Shown: positions 1 through 9,322, counted from the stretch's first letter. The stretch: 64,000 nucleotides of DNA from Shewanella benthica (GCA_023284085.1 JAKVHY010000017.1:1-64000); one strand, 5' to 3'. Made by a program: numbers and translations. The notes: generated from the sequence alone by a model not told the origin.

Positions 1-159
1 GAGATTAATAGGGTCTTCATTATTCAGGCCTGTTATTGGAGTAGAGTGACGTACTCATATTCGTTATATTGGAATTTACTTTTCGGTGTCTAACTGAAAT
101 AAGGTAAGGCTTTGTGCACTTAGCTTAGAGAGTTAAGAATCGAAACAGCTGCAACAGTT

Positions 160-192
160 TAGGGTTATAAAAGGTTTATTTTTATAACCCTA
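160..192 (-). terminator. Hairpin after amidohydrolase pair
   Basis: A 13-bp inverted repeat (TAGGGTTATAAAA and its complement) lies just past the stop of the minus-strand amidohydrolase gene. No clear U-tract follows, so termination is inferred from position and stem strength. Positions 1-159 show no gene. Confidence 0.45.
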
Positions 193-204
193 GCAGTAGG
201 AATT

Positions 205-1569
205 CTAGCGCTTTAGGTACTTTTGATAAAGCTGTTGTTGACGATTATTGAGATCTATCTCGCGGCCATCGATATAGACTTTTTCTATCCTGGTCTCCAT
301 GGGATCTAAGATATCGCCTTTAGACACCACCAAGTTGGCTTGATAACCTACGGCTATCGCGCCCATATTATCTACGCCGAGGATTCTTGCAGCATCGAGA
401 CTGACACTTTTCAGGGCTTCTTGCTTAGTGAGCCCATAAGCCACGGTTTGACCCGCTGCCAGTGGCAGGTTACGACTATTCCAATCCGATGAGAAGCCTA
501 AGGCGAAAGGGATCTCGGCTTGCTTGAGTAGGGCGGGGATCTTAAAGCTCAGGTCAATAGGCTCATCTTTTCTCATCGGCAGGCTTAAGGTGCGGGTATA
601 AATCACTTTAGCCTGTATTTCGTTGAGCAATTCACCTAAGCGCCAGGCATCATAACCACCGACGATAACCAGTTTGAAATGGTATTGCTTGGCCAGAGAT
701 GCCGCTTCCTCTATCTGTTTCTGGGTGTTGGCGTGTACAAACAGCTGGGCTTCTCCCTCATAGAGGGGGAGTAAGGATTGCCATCTTAAATCGATTTTGT
801 TGATTTTATTGACCTTACTTGCCAGAAAGTAGCGGTATCCGTCAGAAATAGCCAAGGAGATATCGGCGATTCTCTGATCATATTTCTCTATCTGCTCCTG
901 GCGTTTCTCTTTATCTTGAGCAAGGCGACCTAATCTGGGCCAATAGAGATGAAAAGCGGCTTGAGTCGGCACTAGTGCATCTTCCACTGTCCAACTATCC
1001 AGAGAGACCAGAGAAGACTGCCCGGCTAAACTATCGCCCTGAGGCACGATTTGGGCATGGGTAATACCATTGACGCGTATGGTCGGTATGATCTCCGAAT
1101 CCGGATTGAAGGCCGTGATGACTTCGAGTTGGGGGTTGATCTCGCCAACTTCATAGCTGTCATTACTGGGGCGCATCATCTCAACTTCGACCAGACCCAG
1201 GCTAGTATCTAGGGCGATGAGCCCAGGATAGATATGCTTGTCTGTCGCATCTACATGTATGGCTTGTGGAGCGATAAGGTTTTGACCTATGGCTTTAACC
1301 TTGCCATCTTCTATTAAGAGATCCGTGTTGAGTTTCACCCCATCTATGGCGGTATGTAAGCTGGCATTGGTAAATAATATCGCAGTCGACTGTGCCTCGG
1401 CGGGGATCATATCGTGTCCATGGACGGGTAAGGTGACAATGCAGCCTAAGCCTAGACAAAGCAGCACTCGCTTGGCAGCCATAGACATCTTCCTACTCAC
1501 TGTTTGTTGTATTTGTGCATGTTCCAGCGCGTTACTAAGCGCTTTTTTTACTTGAGTCGTCGGCTTCAT
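205..1569 (-). CDS. Exported amidohydrolase (imidazolonepropionase-like)
   Basis: This 454-residue protein has amidohydrolase-superfamily features: a short beta-rich N-terminal segment (ASLHTAIDG, LIEDGKVKAIG), the strand HIYPGLIALD, and a C-terminal segment LGVDNMGAIAVGYQANLVV typical of composite-domain amidohydrolases. The metal-binding HxH after the first strand is not obvious (the residues there read GLIALDTS), so it may lack normal hydrolase activity. A hydrophobic segment at about residues 33-48 suggests a signal peptide or anchor. The ATG at 1569 overlaps the stop of the upstream gene (ATGA) and has a GGGAG ribosome site. An alternative ATG at 1482, with AGGA 8 nt upstream, would give a cleaner signal peptide. 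Substrate unknown. Confidence 0.8.
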   Translation of the reverse strand: MKPTTQVKKALSNALEHAQIQQTVSRKMSMAAKRVLLCLGLGCIVTLPVHGHDMIPAEAQSTAILFTNASLHTAIDGVKLNTDLLIEDGKVKAIGQNLIAPQAIHVDATDKHIYPGLIALDTSLGLVEVEMMRPSNDSYEVGEINPQLEVITAFNPDSEIIPTIRVNGITHAQIVPQGDSLAGQSSLVSLDSWTVEDALVPTQAAFHLYWPRLGRLAQDKEKRQEQIEKYDQRIADISLAISDGYRYFLASKVNKINKIDLRWQSLLPLYEGEAQLFVHANTQKQIEEAASLAKQYHFKLVIVGGYDAWRLGELLNEIQAKVIYTRTLSLPMRKDEPIDLSFKIPALLKQAEIPFALGFSSDWNSRNLPLAAGQTVAYGLTKQEALKSVSLDAARILGVDNMGAIAVGYQANLVVSKGDILDPMETRIEKVYIDGREIDLNNRQQQLYQKYLKR

Positions 1570-4500
1570 AATGCAGCTCCCATTTGGTGTGCTTGATGCC
1601 AAACATCATATTGAGTGTCGCAGTGCCATTCTGGCTCATTGCTCTCTACTACAGGCTCTCCGGGAGGTAGAGTGCTGGGCTTGGACTCACTGAGCAGTAT
1701 CTTCTGAATGAGTGCCGCTCTCTCTTTAGCAACACCTGTTTGCAATTTCTTGTCTGTTTGACGGTCGAAATAGCGTTTACCTTCAATCCAGGTGGCATCT
1801 ACTTTTGCGTAAACAGATAATGGCGAGTGATCCCATAATACGATATCCGCTTGCTTACCTTTCGTTATCGAGCCTATGTATTCATCGACGCCTAATTGAA
1901 TCGCCGGATTGATGGTGACCATTTTCCACGCATCTTCCGCCGACATATCACAATACATCATAGACTTGGCGGCTTCCTGATTTAATCTTCGCTGCATCTC
2001 ATAGTCATCTGAGTTGATACTGGTGAGTACGCCTTTACGCTGCATCAGGCAGGTATTTTGCGGAATGGCATCATAGACCTCAAATTTATAGGCCCACCAA
2101 TCTGAGAAGGTTGAGGCCGAGGCGCCGTGTTTAGCCAGCTCTTCTGCGACTTTATAGCCTTCCAATATATGGGTGAAGGTTTTGACCTTGAAGTTATAGG
2201 CTTCAGCCAGACGCAGAAACATTAAGATCTCAGATTGAACATAAGAGTGAATATGAATATCCCGTTTTTGCTCTAGCACTTCGGCGATAGCGGCTAAGCG
2301 ATAGTTGGGCTTAGGCGCGACACGTTTGCGTTTCTCACTGCCTCTGAGGCGACGATAGTCATCAATGGATTTCTGGTAGGCACTGGCTTCATTGAACGCC
2401 TCGATGAACAGAGATTTAACCCCCATGCGGCTTTGTGGGAAACGTCTGTTGAAATTATCACCCCAGTTACTCTGCTTTACGTTTTCGCCTAGGGCAAACT
2501 TGATGCTGGCTGGTGCCTGAGTATATTTAAGCTTGTTGGCATTCTCACCCCAGCGCATTTGGATCACCTGGGCCTGACCCCCAATAGGGTTCGCACTGCC
2601 GTGTAATAGCTGCGCCGTGGTCACGCCGCCAGCTAAGGCGCGGTAGATAGCGATATCATCGGGATTGATGATATCGCCGATGCGCACTTCTGAGGTGATG
2701 GCATCTGTGCCTTCATTGGTACCGCCATTGATGGCGATATGTGAGTGCTCATCAATAATCCCAGCGGTTAAATACTTGCCTGTGGCGTCGATATGGTGAT
2801 AACCCGAAGGTGTTTTCAGGTTTGTGCCTATCTTCTCTATCTTGCCGCGCGATATGAGCAGGTCGCTGTTTTCGAGCACCCCTTGATCATCTGAGGTCCA
2901 GATGGTGGCGTTACTTATGTGCAGCTTCTCTGTTTTAGCTAAGCTGTCTCTGCCATAGGCGATATTGGGTAAGGTTAACTTAGAGATGAGCTGGACAGGT
3001 GTTTCACCTTCCTTAATTTCCGGCGTTTCAATGGTGTCTCTTAAAACGCCGGCTACAGGTGTGAGTGCGCCATCCTTATCTAACATGCGGCCACGAATGC
3101 CTTGTTCGTCAAACCAGAGGGTGAAACGGTTGATGCCCTCGAAACCAGCCTCTGTCATATCGACATTAAAGGTTAGGCGCTTATTGAGGAAGGTCACCTG
3201 AGAAAGGTCCAGCTCTTGCTCACCGCTGGCTAAGGTGCCAGACATCTTGTCATCTTGTTTATTTGTGTTAGAAATAGACAGGTCCAGTGAGATTTGTCCT
3301 ATCTGGAGCTGATAGCTCGAATCCAAAAGAGAAGTGTCCCTATCGATAAGTTGGTGTTCATCACCTTGTAACCAGATGCTGTGAATAACGCCATCGTCGA
3401 AGATATTACCTTTGGTGATCACTAGATCCGCAATAAACCCAGGTCTCAATCGACCGCTAAACTCACTGGTGCCGACAATTTCAGCTGCTTCGGTTGTCAG
3501 TGCGGCTAATGCCGTTGCTTCACTCAGACCATATTTGACCGCCAGCTTGAGTCTAGGCCAAAAGTCTTCGGCTTTGATGCCGTGCTGAGTCAGTGCGAAG
3601 GGAAGCTGAGACGCTTCAACGGCCATCAAGTTAGCCGGTGCTCGCTCCCAATGTCGCATCTGTGCCAAGCTTATCTCTCTTTCACTGTCGTCATCGCCAA
3701 CCAAGGGGGCGGCAGGGAAGTTCAATGGCAGAATTAATCCATAACCATAAGCTTTAAGTTCGTCCAGTCGAGCGTACTCTTTACCATTACCGAGTAAACT
3801 TGCTTTATGTTTATGCTTACTTAATAAGCGGGCAGCCCTGAGTTGATTGTTTAAGTTTTTAGTATCGAAAATAATCTGTTCGTTCTTAATATTAGCCAAA
3901 GCCGCGAGTGCACTATTAAACTCAATCAATAGGGTTTCAGGTTTTGAAAATGATTTGTCTTTATTTTCTCTATACCAATTCGCATCGGCGAACGTTTGTC
4001 TAATAAGCGCTATGCTACCCATCAATGAGCTTGGGTAATCTTGAGGGGAACTGCCTTTATCGAATGCTAAAAAATGGCCGGATTGAGCACGATATATAAT
4101 TTCATTGGCACTTTTTTCTGCCAAAGATAATGTCACCCCACGCCCACGAAAGATGCCATCTAAATTACTGCTCTGAACACTGGTAAATCCATTTTTGATC
4201 CATGACTCAGCATCACTTTTATTAGAGTGAACATAATTAAACCAAGATTTTTCAGAGTGAATAGCCCCATTTTCAGCATTTCCGCCTATTCGTTTTATCT
4301 CATAGATAGGAGGGGGGACTTCATTTTTTGGGTATTCAAATTCGATGGCGTAGTCGGTAAATGGATCGATAAATCCCGGATAGACAGTATAGCCATGAAG
4401 ATCGATAACGAGTGCATCTTCAGGCACTTCATTATTTTTTATAACTTCTATAATCTTATTGTTTTTAATGAGTAAGCTAGCATTTATTATTTTTTTACCT

Positions 4501-4649
4501 GGCTCAATCATTAAAGTGGCATGGGTGAGAGCGGTTAATTTCGGGGTATTATCAGTGAGTTGCTCATTTGCCTGTGCTTGCAATGCACCGATTGAAAATA
4601 ATGTCGTGACTAATGTTATGGTTTTTATTTTGTGATGCATTTTAGACAT
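1566..4649 (-). CDS. Large exported amidohydrolase with two amidohydrolase modules
   Basis: The 1027-residue protein begins with a signal peptide (hydrophobic TLVTTLFSIGALQAQA). It holds two amidohydrolase-like modules. The first, about residues 35-430, starts with a composite beta domain (VIDLHGYTVYPGFID) and ends with RPGFIADLVI. The second, about 620-985, has AGIIDEHSHIAI carrying the HxH metal motif, further metal-ligand candidates in HIHSYVQSE and FTHILEGY, the acidic motif SINSDDYEM, and a closing GSITKGKQADIVLW. The first module lacks a visible HxH, so only the second is likely catalytic. It is translationally coupled to the next gene by a 4-nt overlap. The pair may act on cyclic amides or dipeptides in the periplasm, but the substrate is not predictable. 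Confidence 0.85.
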   Translation of the reverse strand: MSKMHHKIKTITLVTTLFSIGALQAQANEQLTDNTPKLTALTHATLMIEPGKKIINASLLIKNNKIIEVIKNNEVPEDALVIDLHGYTVYPGFIDPFTDYAIEFEYPKNEVPPPIYEIKRIGGNAENGAIHSEKSWFNYVHSNKSDAESWIKNGFTSVQSSNLDGIFRGRGVTLSLAEKSANEIIYRAQSGHFLAFDKGSSPQDYPSSLMGSIALIRQTFADANWYRENKDKSFSKPETLLIEFNSALAALANIKNEQIIFDTKNLNNQLRAARLLSKHKHKASLLGNGKEYARLDELKAYGYGLILPLNFPAAPLVGDDDSEREISLAQMRHWERAPANLMAVEASQLPFALTQHGIKAEDFWPRLKLAVKYGLSEATALAALTTEAAEIVGTSEFSGRLRPGFIADLVITKGNIFDDGVIHSIWLQGDEHQLIDRDTSLLDSSYQLQIGQISLDLSISNTNKQDDKMSGTLASGEQELDLSQVTFLNKRLTFNVDMTEAGFEGINRFTLWFDEQGIRGRMLDKDGALTPVAGVLRDTIETPEIKEGETPVQLISKLTLPNIAYGRDSLAKTEKLHISNATIWTSDDQGVLENSDLLISRGKIEKIGTNLKTPSGYHHIDATGKYLTAGIIDEHSHIAINGGTNEGTDAITSEVRIGDIINPDDIAIYRALAGGVTTAQLLHGSANPIGGQAQVIQMRWGENANKLKYTQAPASIKFALGENVKQSNWGDNFNRRFPQSRMGVKSLFIEAFNEASAYQKSIDDYRRLRGSEKRKRVAPKPNYRLAAIAEVLEQKRDIHIHSYVQSEILMFLRLAEAYNFKVKTFTHILEGYKVAEELAKHGASASTFSDWWAYKFEVYDAIPQNTCLMQRKGVLTSINSDDYEMQRRLNQEAAKSMMYCDMSAEDAWKMVTINPAIQLGVDEYIGSITKGKQADIVLWDHSPLSVYAKVDATWIEGKRYFDRQTDKKLQTGVAKERAALIQKILLSESKPSTLPPGEPVVESNEPEWHCDTQYDVWHQAHQMGAAL

Positions 4650-4751
4650 TAACTGTGAATAGTGAAACGTAGGAAGATGTTATCTGAAACTCAGTGTGAA
4701 TACCAAGCGGCAATTGTAATGATTTTTATCGATAGTGTTAAATAAAAAGTA

Positions 4752-4776
4752 TAAAAAACCGGCCTAAGCCGGTTTA
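4752..4776 (-). terminator. Terminator of the H-NS-family gene
   Basis: Read on the minus strand, AAACCGGC-TTAG-GCCGGTTT is followed by a T-rich run. It lies directly after the stop of the H-NS-like gene: a classic intrinsic terminator. Confidence 0.85.
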
Positions 4777-4805
4777 ATATACTACTTCTGTTTGATAGAA
4801 GTGAT

Positions 4806-5198
4806 TTAGATGAGGAAGTCATCCATAGAACGGCCTTTATCTAGCTCAGTCTTAAATACTGTCGGCATACGGCCTTGGCCGGTCCAGGTGACGGCTTCAC
4901 CATTCACGTCGATAGTATATTTAGCTGGACGTGGAGCGCGCTTCTTAGGTGCTGGTTTTACTACCGATGCACCCAGATCATCAATTGATAAGCCTACGGC
5001 TTCCATCTGTTTGCGGATTTCATCTATCTTGGCGTTTCTTTCTGCCGTAGCTTCAGCTTCTGCTTCTGCTTGAGAGTCTCTTTCTGAGATAACTTTATCA
5101 AGTTTTACCGCTAATTCTTTTAAGTCTTCAATTGATAGTTCTTTTACTGCGGCTTTAAAACGGCGGCCATGAGTTAGTATTTCAAGAAAATCGCTCAT
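4806..5198 (-). CDS. H-NS family nucleoid-associated protein
   Basis: The 130-residue protein has the H-NS layout. An N-terminal helical oligomerisation region (SDFLEILTHGRRFKAAVKEL) is followed by a charged coiled-coil linker rich in E and A, and a C-terminal DNA-binding domain (KYTIDVNGEAVTWTGQGRMP, ending DDFLI). The QGRMP loop matches the conserved AT-hook-like QGR motif that inserts in the minor groove. The start at 5198 gives the usual MSDFL beginning; an upstream in-frame ATG at 5213 would add five residues. It is a monocistronic gene with its own terminator and probably silences AT-rich DNA globally. Confidence 0.93.
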   Translation of the reverse strand: MSDFLEILTHGRRFKAAVKELSIEDLKELAVKLDKVISERDSQAEAEAEATAERNAKIDEIRKQMEAVGLSIDDLGASVVKPAPKKRAPRPAKYTIDVNGEAVTWTGQGRMPTVFKTELDKGRSMDDFLI

Positions 5199-5386
5199 AA
5201 TTATTAGGTCCAATTATATTTAGTGAGTTATTAAATTATCAGACTAATAATAGGAATAATTAGAACAAGTTTCAAATGTTATTTTAATTTAATAGATGAA
5301 TATATATTTATATTCATCTTATCGGCTATTTATTGTTATTTTTTTAGGCTGAAAGTCAGCATAATATGATTTGTATCAAAAAAAAT

Positions 5387-5402
5387 ACAAACAGTCGTTT
5401 GA
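5387..5402. promoter_or_regulatory. PsrA-like operator upstream of etfBA
   Basis: CAAAC-AGTC-GTTTG is a perfect dyad that fits the published PsrA consensus (CAAAC, 2-4 nt, GTTTG). PsrA represses fatty-acid oxidation genes in Pseudomonas and Shewanella. The site lies about 100 bp before the etfB start. Assignment is by motif only. Confidence 0.6.
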
Positions 5403-5409
5403 ATCCTTA

Positions 5410-5438
5410 TTGACGTTAACGTTAACAGCACGTAAAGT
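5410..5438 (+). promoter_or_regulatory. etfBA promoter with LiuR-like site
   Basis: TTGACGTTAACGTTAA (5410-5425) fits the LiuR pattern TTTACGTnnACGTAAA with two mismatches. The first six bases also read as a -35 (TTGACG), with TAAAGT 17 nt later as a -10 at 5433-5438. A MerR-type regulator bound here would sit over the -35 and spacer, as expected for the family. Confidence 0.6.
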
Positions 5439-5504
5439 GGCTCTACTTTGTGTAGGTGCTAACCTATACTCAACCCTCTATATATGACGTAAGAAGGAAG
5501 CCCT

Positions 5505-6254
5505 ATGAAAGTCTTGGTGCCTGTTAAGCGCGTCGTCGATGCCAATGTAAAAGTCAGAGTGAATGCTGACAATACCGATATCGATACCGCTAACTTGAAA
5601 ATGGCGATTAACCCTTTTTGTGAGATTGCCGTAGAAGAAGCTGTGCGCTTAAAAGAAGCTGGTGTGGTTTCTGAAATTGTGGTTGTTACCGTGGGCCCAA
5701 AAGCCGCACAAGAGCAGCTACGCACGGCAATGGCTTTAGGTGCCGATCGTGGCATTCATATCCAGACTGAAGAGGCGTTAGTACCTTTATCTATTGCTAA
5801 ACTGCTTAATGCAGTTCAGGAAAAAGAGCAGGCACAACTGATTATCTTAGGTAAGCAAACCATCGATGGTGATAATAACCAGACTGGACAGATGCTGTCG
5901 GCACTGGCAAATATGCCCCAGGCGACATTTGCTTCAGAAATTAAAGTTGAGGGCGACTCTCTTGCCGTGACACGTGAAGTCGATGGCGGCCTACAGAATG
6001 TCACCATCTCGCTGCCAGCGGTCGTGACGGTTGATTTGCGTTTAAATGAACCTAGATACGCTAAGTTACCTAACATCATGAAAGCAAAGCGTAAGCCATT
6101 AGAAACCCTTTCTATCGATGATCTAGGTGTAAGTCTGAAGCAGCATCAAACAGTATTGAAAGTGACTCCACCTGCCGAGCGTAAGGCTGGAATTATGGTG
6201 GCTAACGTTGCAGAACTGGCCGATAAGTTAAAGAATGAAGCGAAGGTGATCTAA
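5505..6254 (+). CDS. etfB: Electron transfer flavoprotein, beta subunit
   Basis: The 249-residue protein begins MKVLVPVKRVVD and carries the family's DGDNNQTGQMLSALA and RLNEPRYAKLPNIMKAKRK segments. With EtfA it forms the soluble FAD/AMP heterodimer that takes electrons from acyl-CoA dehydrogenases and passes them to ETF:quinone oxidoreductase. The stop overlaps the etfA start (TAATG), so the two are translationally coupled. GAAGGAAG precedes the ATG. Upstream PsrA-like and LiuR-like sites tie it to fatty-acid and branched-chain amino acid catabolism; the window's two acyl-CoA dehydrogenases are obvious electron donors. Confidence 0.97.
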   Translation: MKVLVPVKRVVDANVKVRVNADNTDIDTANLKMAINPFCEIAVEEAVRLKEAGVVSEIVVVTVGPKAAQEQLRTAMALGADRGIHIQTEEALVPLSIAKLLNAVQEKEQAQLIILGKQTIDGDNNQTGQMLSALANMPQATFASEIKVEGDSLAVTREVDGGLQNVTISLPAVVTVDLRLNEPRYAKLPNIMKAKRKPLETLSIDDLGVSLKQHQTVLKVTPPAERKAGIMVANVAELADKLKNEAKVI

Positions 6255-7177
6255 TGGCAATTTTAGTATTAGCAGAACATGATAATGCCAGCTTAAAGCT
6301 GGACACCGCCAAGGTTGTCGCTTGTGGTCAAGCCATTGGCGTCGATGTCGATGTCTTGGTTGCCGGCCATGAATGCGCCGCCGTAGTCGATGCAGCCAAG
6401 CAGCTTACAGGTGTCAGGCATGTTTTAGTCGCACAGTCGGCGCAATATGCCAACGGCTTCGCCGATAATGTGGCACAGCTTATCGTTGATCTTGCCGGTG
6501 ATTATGAACACATCTTGGCCGCAGCTACTAGTCAAGGTAAAGACACATTACCACGAGTATCGGCGCTTTTAGATGTCGCTCAGTTATCGGAAGTGATAGA
6601 AGTCGTGAGTTCCGATACCTTCGTGCGTCCAATATATGCGGGTAATGCTTTAGCCACGATTCAGAGCCATGACGCAAAGAAGGTACTCACCGTACGTACA
6701 AGCGCGTTTGATGCGGTCGCTAGTGATGGTGCAGCAGATGTGGTTACCATAGATAAGGTTTTCGATTCTGTGACTCAGTTTGTGTCTCAGAGCCTATCAA
6801 AATCTGAGCGACCCGAACTTGGTGCGGCATCGGTTGTTGTATCGGGTGGGCGTGGTCTGGGTAGCGGTGAGAATTTCGCTATCTTAGAAAAGCTTGCCGA
6901 TAAGCTAGGTGGTGCACTGGGTGCTTCACGTGCCGCGGTCGATGCAGGTTTTGTGTCTAACGATCTGCAAGTGGGTCAAACCGGTAAGATAGTGGCACCG
7001 GATCTGTATATTGCCGTGGGTATCTCGGGGGCAATTCAGCACTTGGCGGGGATGAAAGACTCTAAAGTGATCGTCGCTATCAACAAGGATCCTGAAGCAC
7101 CTATCTTCCAGATTGCCGATTACGGCTTGGAAGCAGATCTGTTTGAAGCGGTTCCAGAGCTCACTGATTTGCTATAA
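6254..7177 (+). CDS. etfA: Electron transfer flavoprotein, alpha subunit
   Basis: The 307-residue protein shows the alpha-subunit FAD-binding C-terminal domain: [44 protein letters not shown], then [20 protein letters not shown] and [14 protein letters not shown]. It partners EtfB in electron transfer from acyl-CoA dehydrogenases. The start is fixed by the TAATG overlap with etfB. A strong intrinsic terminator follows at 7263. Confidence 0.97.
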   Translation: MAILVLAEHDNASLKLDTAKVVACGQAIGVDVDVLVAGHECAAVVDAAKQLTGVRHVLVAQSAQYANGFADNVAQLIVDLAGDYEHILAAATSQGKDTLPRVSALLDVAQLSEVIEVVSSDTFVRPIYAGNALATIQSHDAKKVLTVRTSAFDAVASDGAADVVTIDKVFDSVTQFVSQSLSKSERPELGAASVVVSGGRGLGSGENFAILEKLADKLGGALGASRAAVDAGFVSNDLQVGQTGKIVAPDLYIAVGISGAIQHLAGMKDSKVIVAINKDPEAPIFQIADYGLEADLFEAVPELTDLL

Positions 7178-7243
7178 TTTATCGAGTGCATGCTGTGAAA
7201 GTGTAAATTTAAAGTAAAATCCTTTTAACTTACACTAAATAAA

Positions 7244-7259
7244 TGTGATCTTGATCACA
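7244..7259. promoter_or_regulatory. CRP-type site
   Basis: TGTGATCTTGATCACA is a perfect 16-bp dyad matching the CRP consensus TGTGA-N6-TCACA. It lies between the etfA stop and the etf terminator, about 90 bp before the predicted start of the lysine riboswitch. It could activate the lysW promoter; the target is inferred. Confidence 0.6.
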
Positions 7260-7262
7260 AGG

Positions 7263-7307
7263 GGCGGCTTTGGGGTAGAATCTTCAAAGCCGCCTGTGTT
7301 TTTATTA
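7263..7307 (+). terminator. Terminator of etfBA
   Basis: GGCGGCTTTG and CAAAGCCGCC form a 10-bp GC-rich stem with a 12-nt loop, followed by TGTGTTTTTATT. Confidence 0.9.
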
Positions 7308-7350
7308 ACTTCACGTTTTCATGTTTGCCTGAGTTCAGTACATCTGTTTG

Positions 7351-7590
7351 GTACTATTAGTTCGGCACATGATAAGCGTCCTGAGAAGTAGAGGTGCATT
7401 AAAGATCAGTAGTGATAGTCAGGGTGATACCGCTTATCTATCATGAAAGGCTTTGATGCCGAAGCAGTAACACATATCACGGTTTACTGCTGGGGCTGTA
7501 TCGAATAGGTACGGCACTGCCATAGTATTTCTTATCTGGATGATAAGAAAATTTATACCTTTTAACTAACGGTATTACTATGGAGCGCTA
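7351..7590 (+). ncRNA. Lysine riboswitch (L box) with expression platform
   Basis: The aptamer spans about 7351-7528. P1 can form from TACTAT (7352) and ATAGTA (7522). P2 uses GATAAGCG (7371) and CGCTTATC (7431). Conserved core pieces AGTAGAGGTGCATTAAAGA (7388), TTTGATGCCGAAG and the paired GCAGTAA/TTTACTGC of P3 match the known L box. The 3' P1 strand can alternatively pair with TACTATGG at about 7575, giving a switch. A TTTCTTATC/GATAAGAAA hairpin (7528-7550) lies between. Lysine binding presumably lowers expression of the transporter downstream. Whether control is transcriptional or translational is not clear. Confidence 0.85.
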
Positions 7591-7676
7591 CTGATAGGAC
7601 AGGTGTTTTCAGATATCTCCAATATCCCACCAGTTCAGCAGCCTCCATTCGTACTTAAAACTAAGATTATAACTAA

Positions 7677-9245
7677 ATGACAACTTTAAGTTACGCCGAT
7701 TCGGCGCTTTCATTGCTGCCTCCTGTGGTGGCGATTCTGATGGCGATTGTTACTCGTCGTGTATTGCTCTCTTTAGGGATGGGAATATTACTCGGCGCTG
7801 TATTGATAAACGATTTCTCTGTAGTAGCATCTGGGCAATACTTAGGCGCGCAAGTTGCTGGACTATTCTGGGATGATGGTGCACTCAATTCCTGGAACAT
7901 GTATCTGCTAGGCTTCCTGGTACTATTGGGGATGATCACCGCCCTCATTACAGTGAGCGGCGCGGCGAGTGCCTTTGCCGATTGGGCAAGGGGCCACATA
8001 AAGTGTAAGCGTGATGCAAAGTTACTGACCATGTTCTTAGGTTGTGTGATCTTCATCGACGATTATTTCAATAGTTTAGTGGTTGGCAGTGTCGCCAGAC
8101 CTCTTACCGACAGATATTATATCTCCCGTAGTAAGCTCGCCTATATATTGGACTCTACAGCTGCGCCTATTTGCGTTATCTCACCTGTATCGAGTTGGGG
8201 TGCTTATATTATCGCCTTGATCGGCGGTATTCTCACCGCCCATGGTTTCACAGATTCAGGACATCTGAGTATCTTTATCCAGATGATCCCTATGAACTTC
8301 TATGCCATCTTTGCACTGCTACTCCTGCTTTGTGTCGTTTTTTGGGACCTCAATGTAGGCCCTATGCGCCAACATGAGCTCAATGCGCAGAAGGGTAACT
8401 TATATGATGAGTCTAAAGGCTTACCACCCGGTGCTAACTCAGATCTTCCAGAGGCCAACAACGGTAAGATTCTGGGATTATTTCTGCCCATTATCGTACT
8501 GGTCTTGGCGACCTTCTATTTCATGGTGAGCAGCGGCGGAGACGTCTTAGCAGCAGATGGAAAACCTTTCAGTATTCTTGGAGCATTTGAAAATACCGAT
8601 GTCGCCTCGTCTTTATTCTTCGGTGCCCTAGTCGGTTTTATTGCGACTCTGGCCCTGGTCTTGCTACAGGGATTGGATAAGTCATACCTGACTAAAGGAC
8701 TGGTGGCCGGTGCTCGTTCTATGTTGCCAGCCATCTATATCTTGCTATTTGCCTGGACGATTGCCGGTGTGATTGGTCAATTAGAGACAGGTAAGTACAT
8801 GGCGAGTCTGGCATCGGGTAATATTCCCTTTGCGCTATTACCTGCCGTGTTATTTGTGCTTGCAGGCCTGACAGCATTCTCTACCGGCACAAGCTGGGGC
8901 ACGTTCGGTATCATGCTACCTATCGCCGCGGACATGGCGATGGGCACTCACACCAACATGATGTTGCCTATGCTTTCGGCAGTGCTCGCTGGTGCGGTAT
9001 TTGGTGACCATTGCTCGCCAATCTCAGATACGACAATCCTCTCCTCCACGGGAGCCAACTGTCATCATATCGATCATGTGATCACTCAATTGCCCTACGC
9101 CTTAATTGTGGCGGGGATCAGCTTGGGGGGGTATGTCGTACTGGGATTCACCGAGTCTCTGATGGCAGGACTGGCTACTTGTAGCATCTTATTTGTGATT
9201 AGTGTCTTAGTCTTGAAGTTTAAATCTACTCAGGCTACCAGCTAG
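7677..9245 (+). CDS. lysW: NhaC-superfamily transporter, probable lysine transporter LysW
   Basis: This 522-residue integral membrane protein has about 11-12 hydrophobic segments and family signatures GCVIFIDDYFNSLVVGS, STAAPICVISPVSSWGAY, TAFSTGTSWGTFGIMLPIA and FGDHCSPISDTTILSSTGA. By sequence alone it would be labelled Na+/H+ antiporter NhaC. The lysine riboswitch in its leader instead points to LysW, the NhaC-superfamily lysine transporter described from comparative riboswitch analysis in Shewanella and Vibrio. The ATG at 7677 directly follows an in-frame stop and has no clear ribosome site, so translation may depend on leader structure. Confidence 0.85.
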   Translation: MTTLSYADSALSLLPPVVAILMAIVTRRVLLSLGMGILLGAVLINDFSVVASGQYLGAQVAGLFWDDGALNSWNMYLLGFLVLLGMITALITVSGAASAFADWARGHIKCKRDAKLLTMFLGCVIFIDDYFNSLVVGSVARPLTDRYYISRSKLAYILDSTAAPICVISPVSSWGAYIIALIGGILTAHGFTDSGHLSIFIQMIPMNFYAIFALLLLLCVVFWDLNVGPMRQHELNAQKGNLYDESKGLPPGANSDLPEANNGKILGLFLPIIVLVLATFYFMVSSGGDVLAADGKPFSILGAFENTDVASSLFFGALVGFIATLALVLLQGLDKSYLTKGLVAGARSMLPAIYILLFAWTIAGVIGQLETGKYMASLASGNIPFALLPAVLFVLAGLTAFSTGTSWGTFGIMLPIAADMAMGTHTNMMLPMLSAVLAGAVFGDHCSPISDTTILSSTGANCHHIDHVITQLPYALIVAGISLGGYVVLGFTESLMAGLATCSILFVISVLVLKFKSTQATS

Positions 9246-9291
9246 GCGTCCAGCCAATGTTTTTGCTAATCTAAGCCATAGCTAACAAGTG

Positions 9292-9322
9292 AAATACCGC
9301 TCAATTGGGCGGTATTTTTTTG
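9292..9322 (+). terminator. Terminator of the lysW gene
   Basis: AAATACCGC and GCGGTATTT enclose an 8-nt loop and run into a T-tract. Confidence 0.92.
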
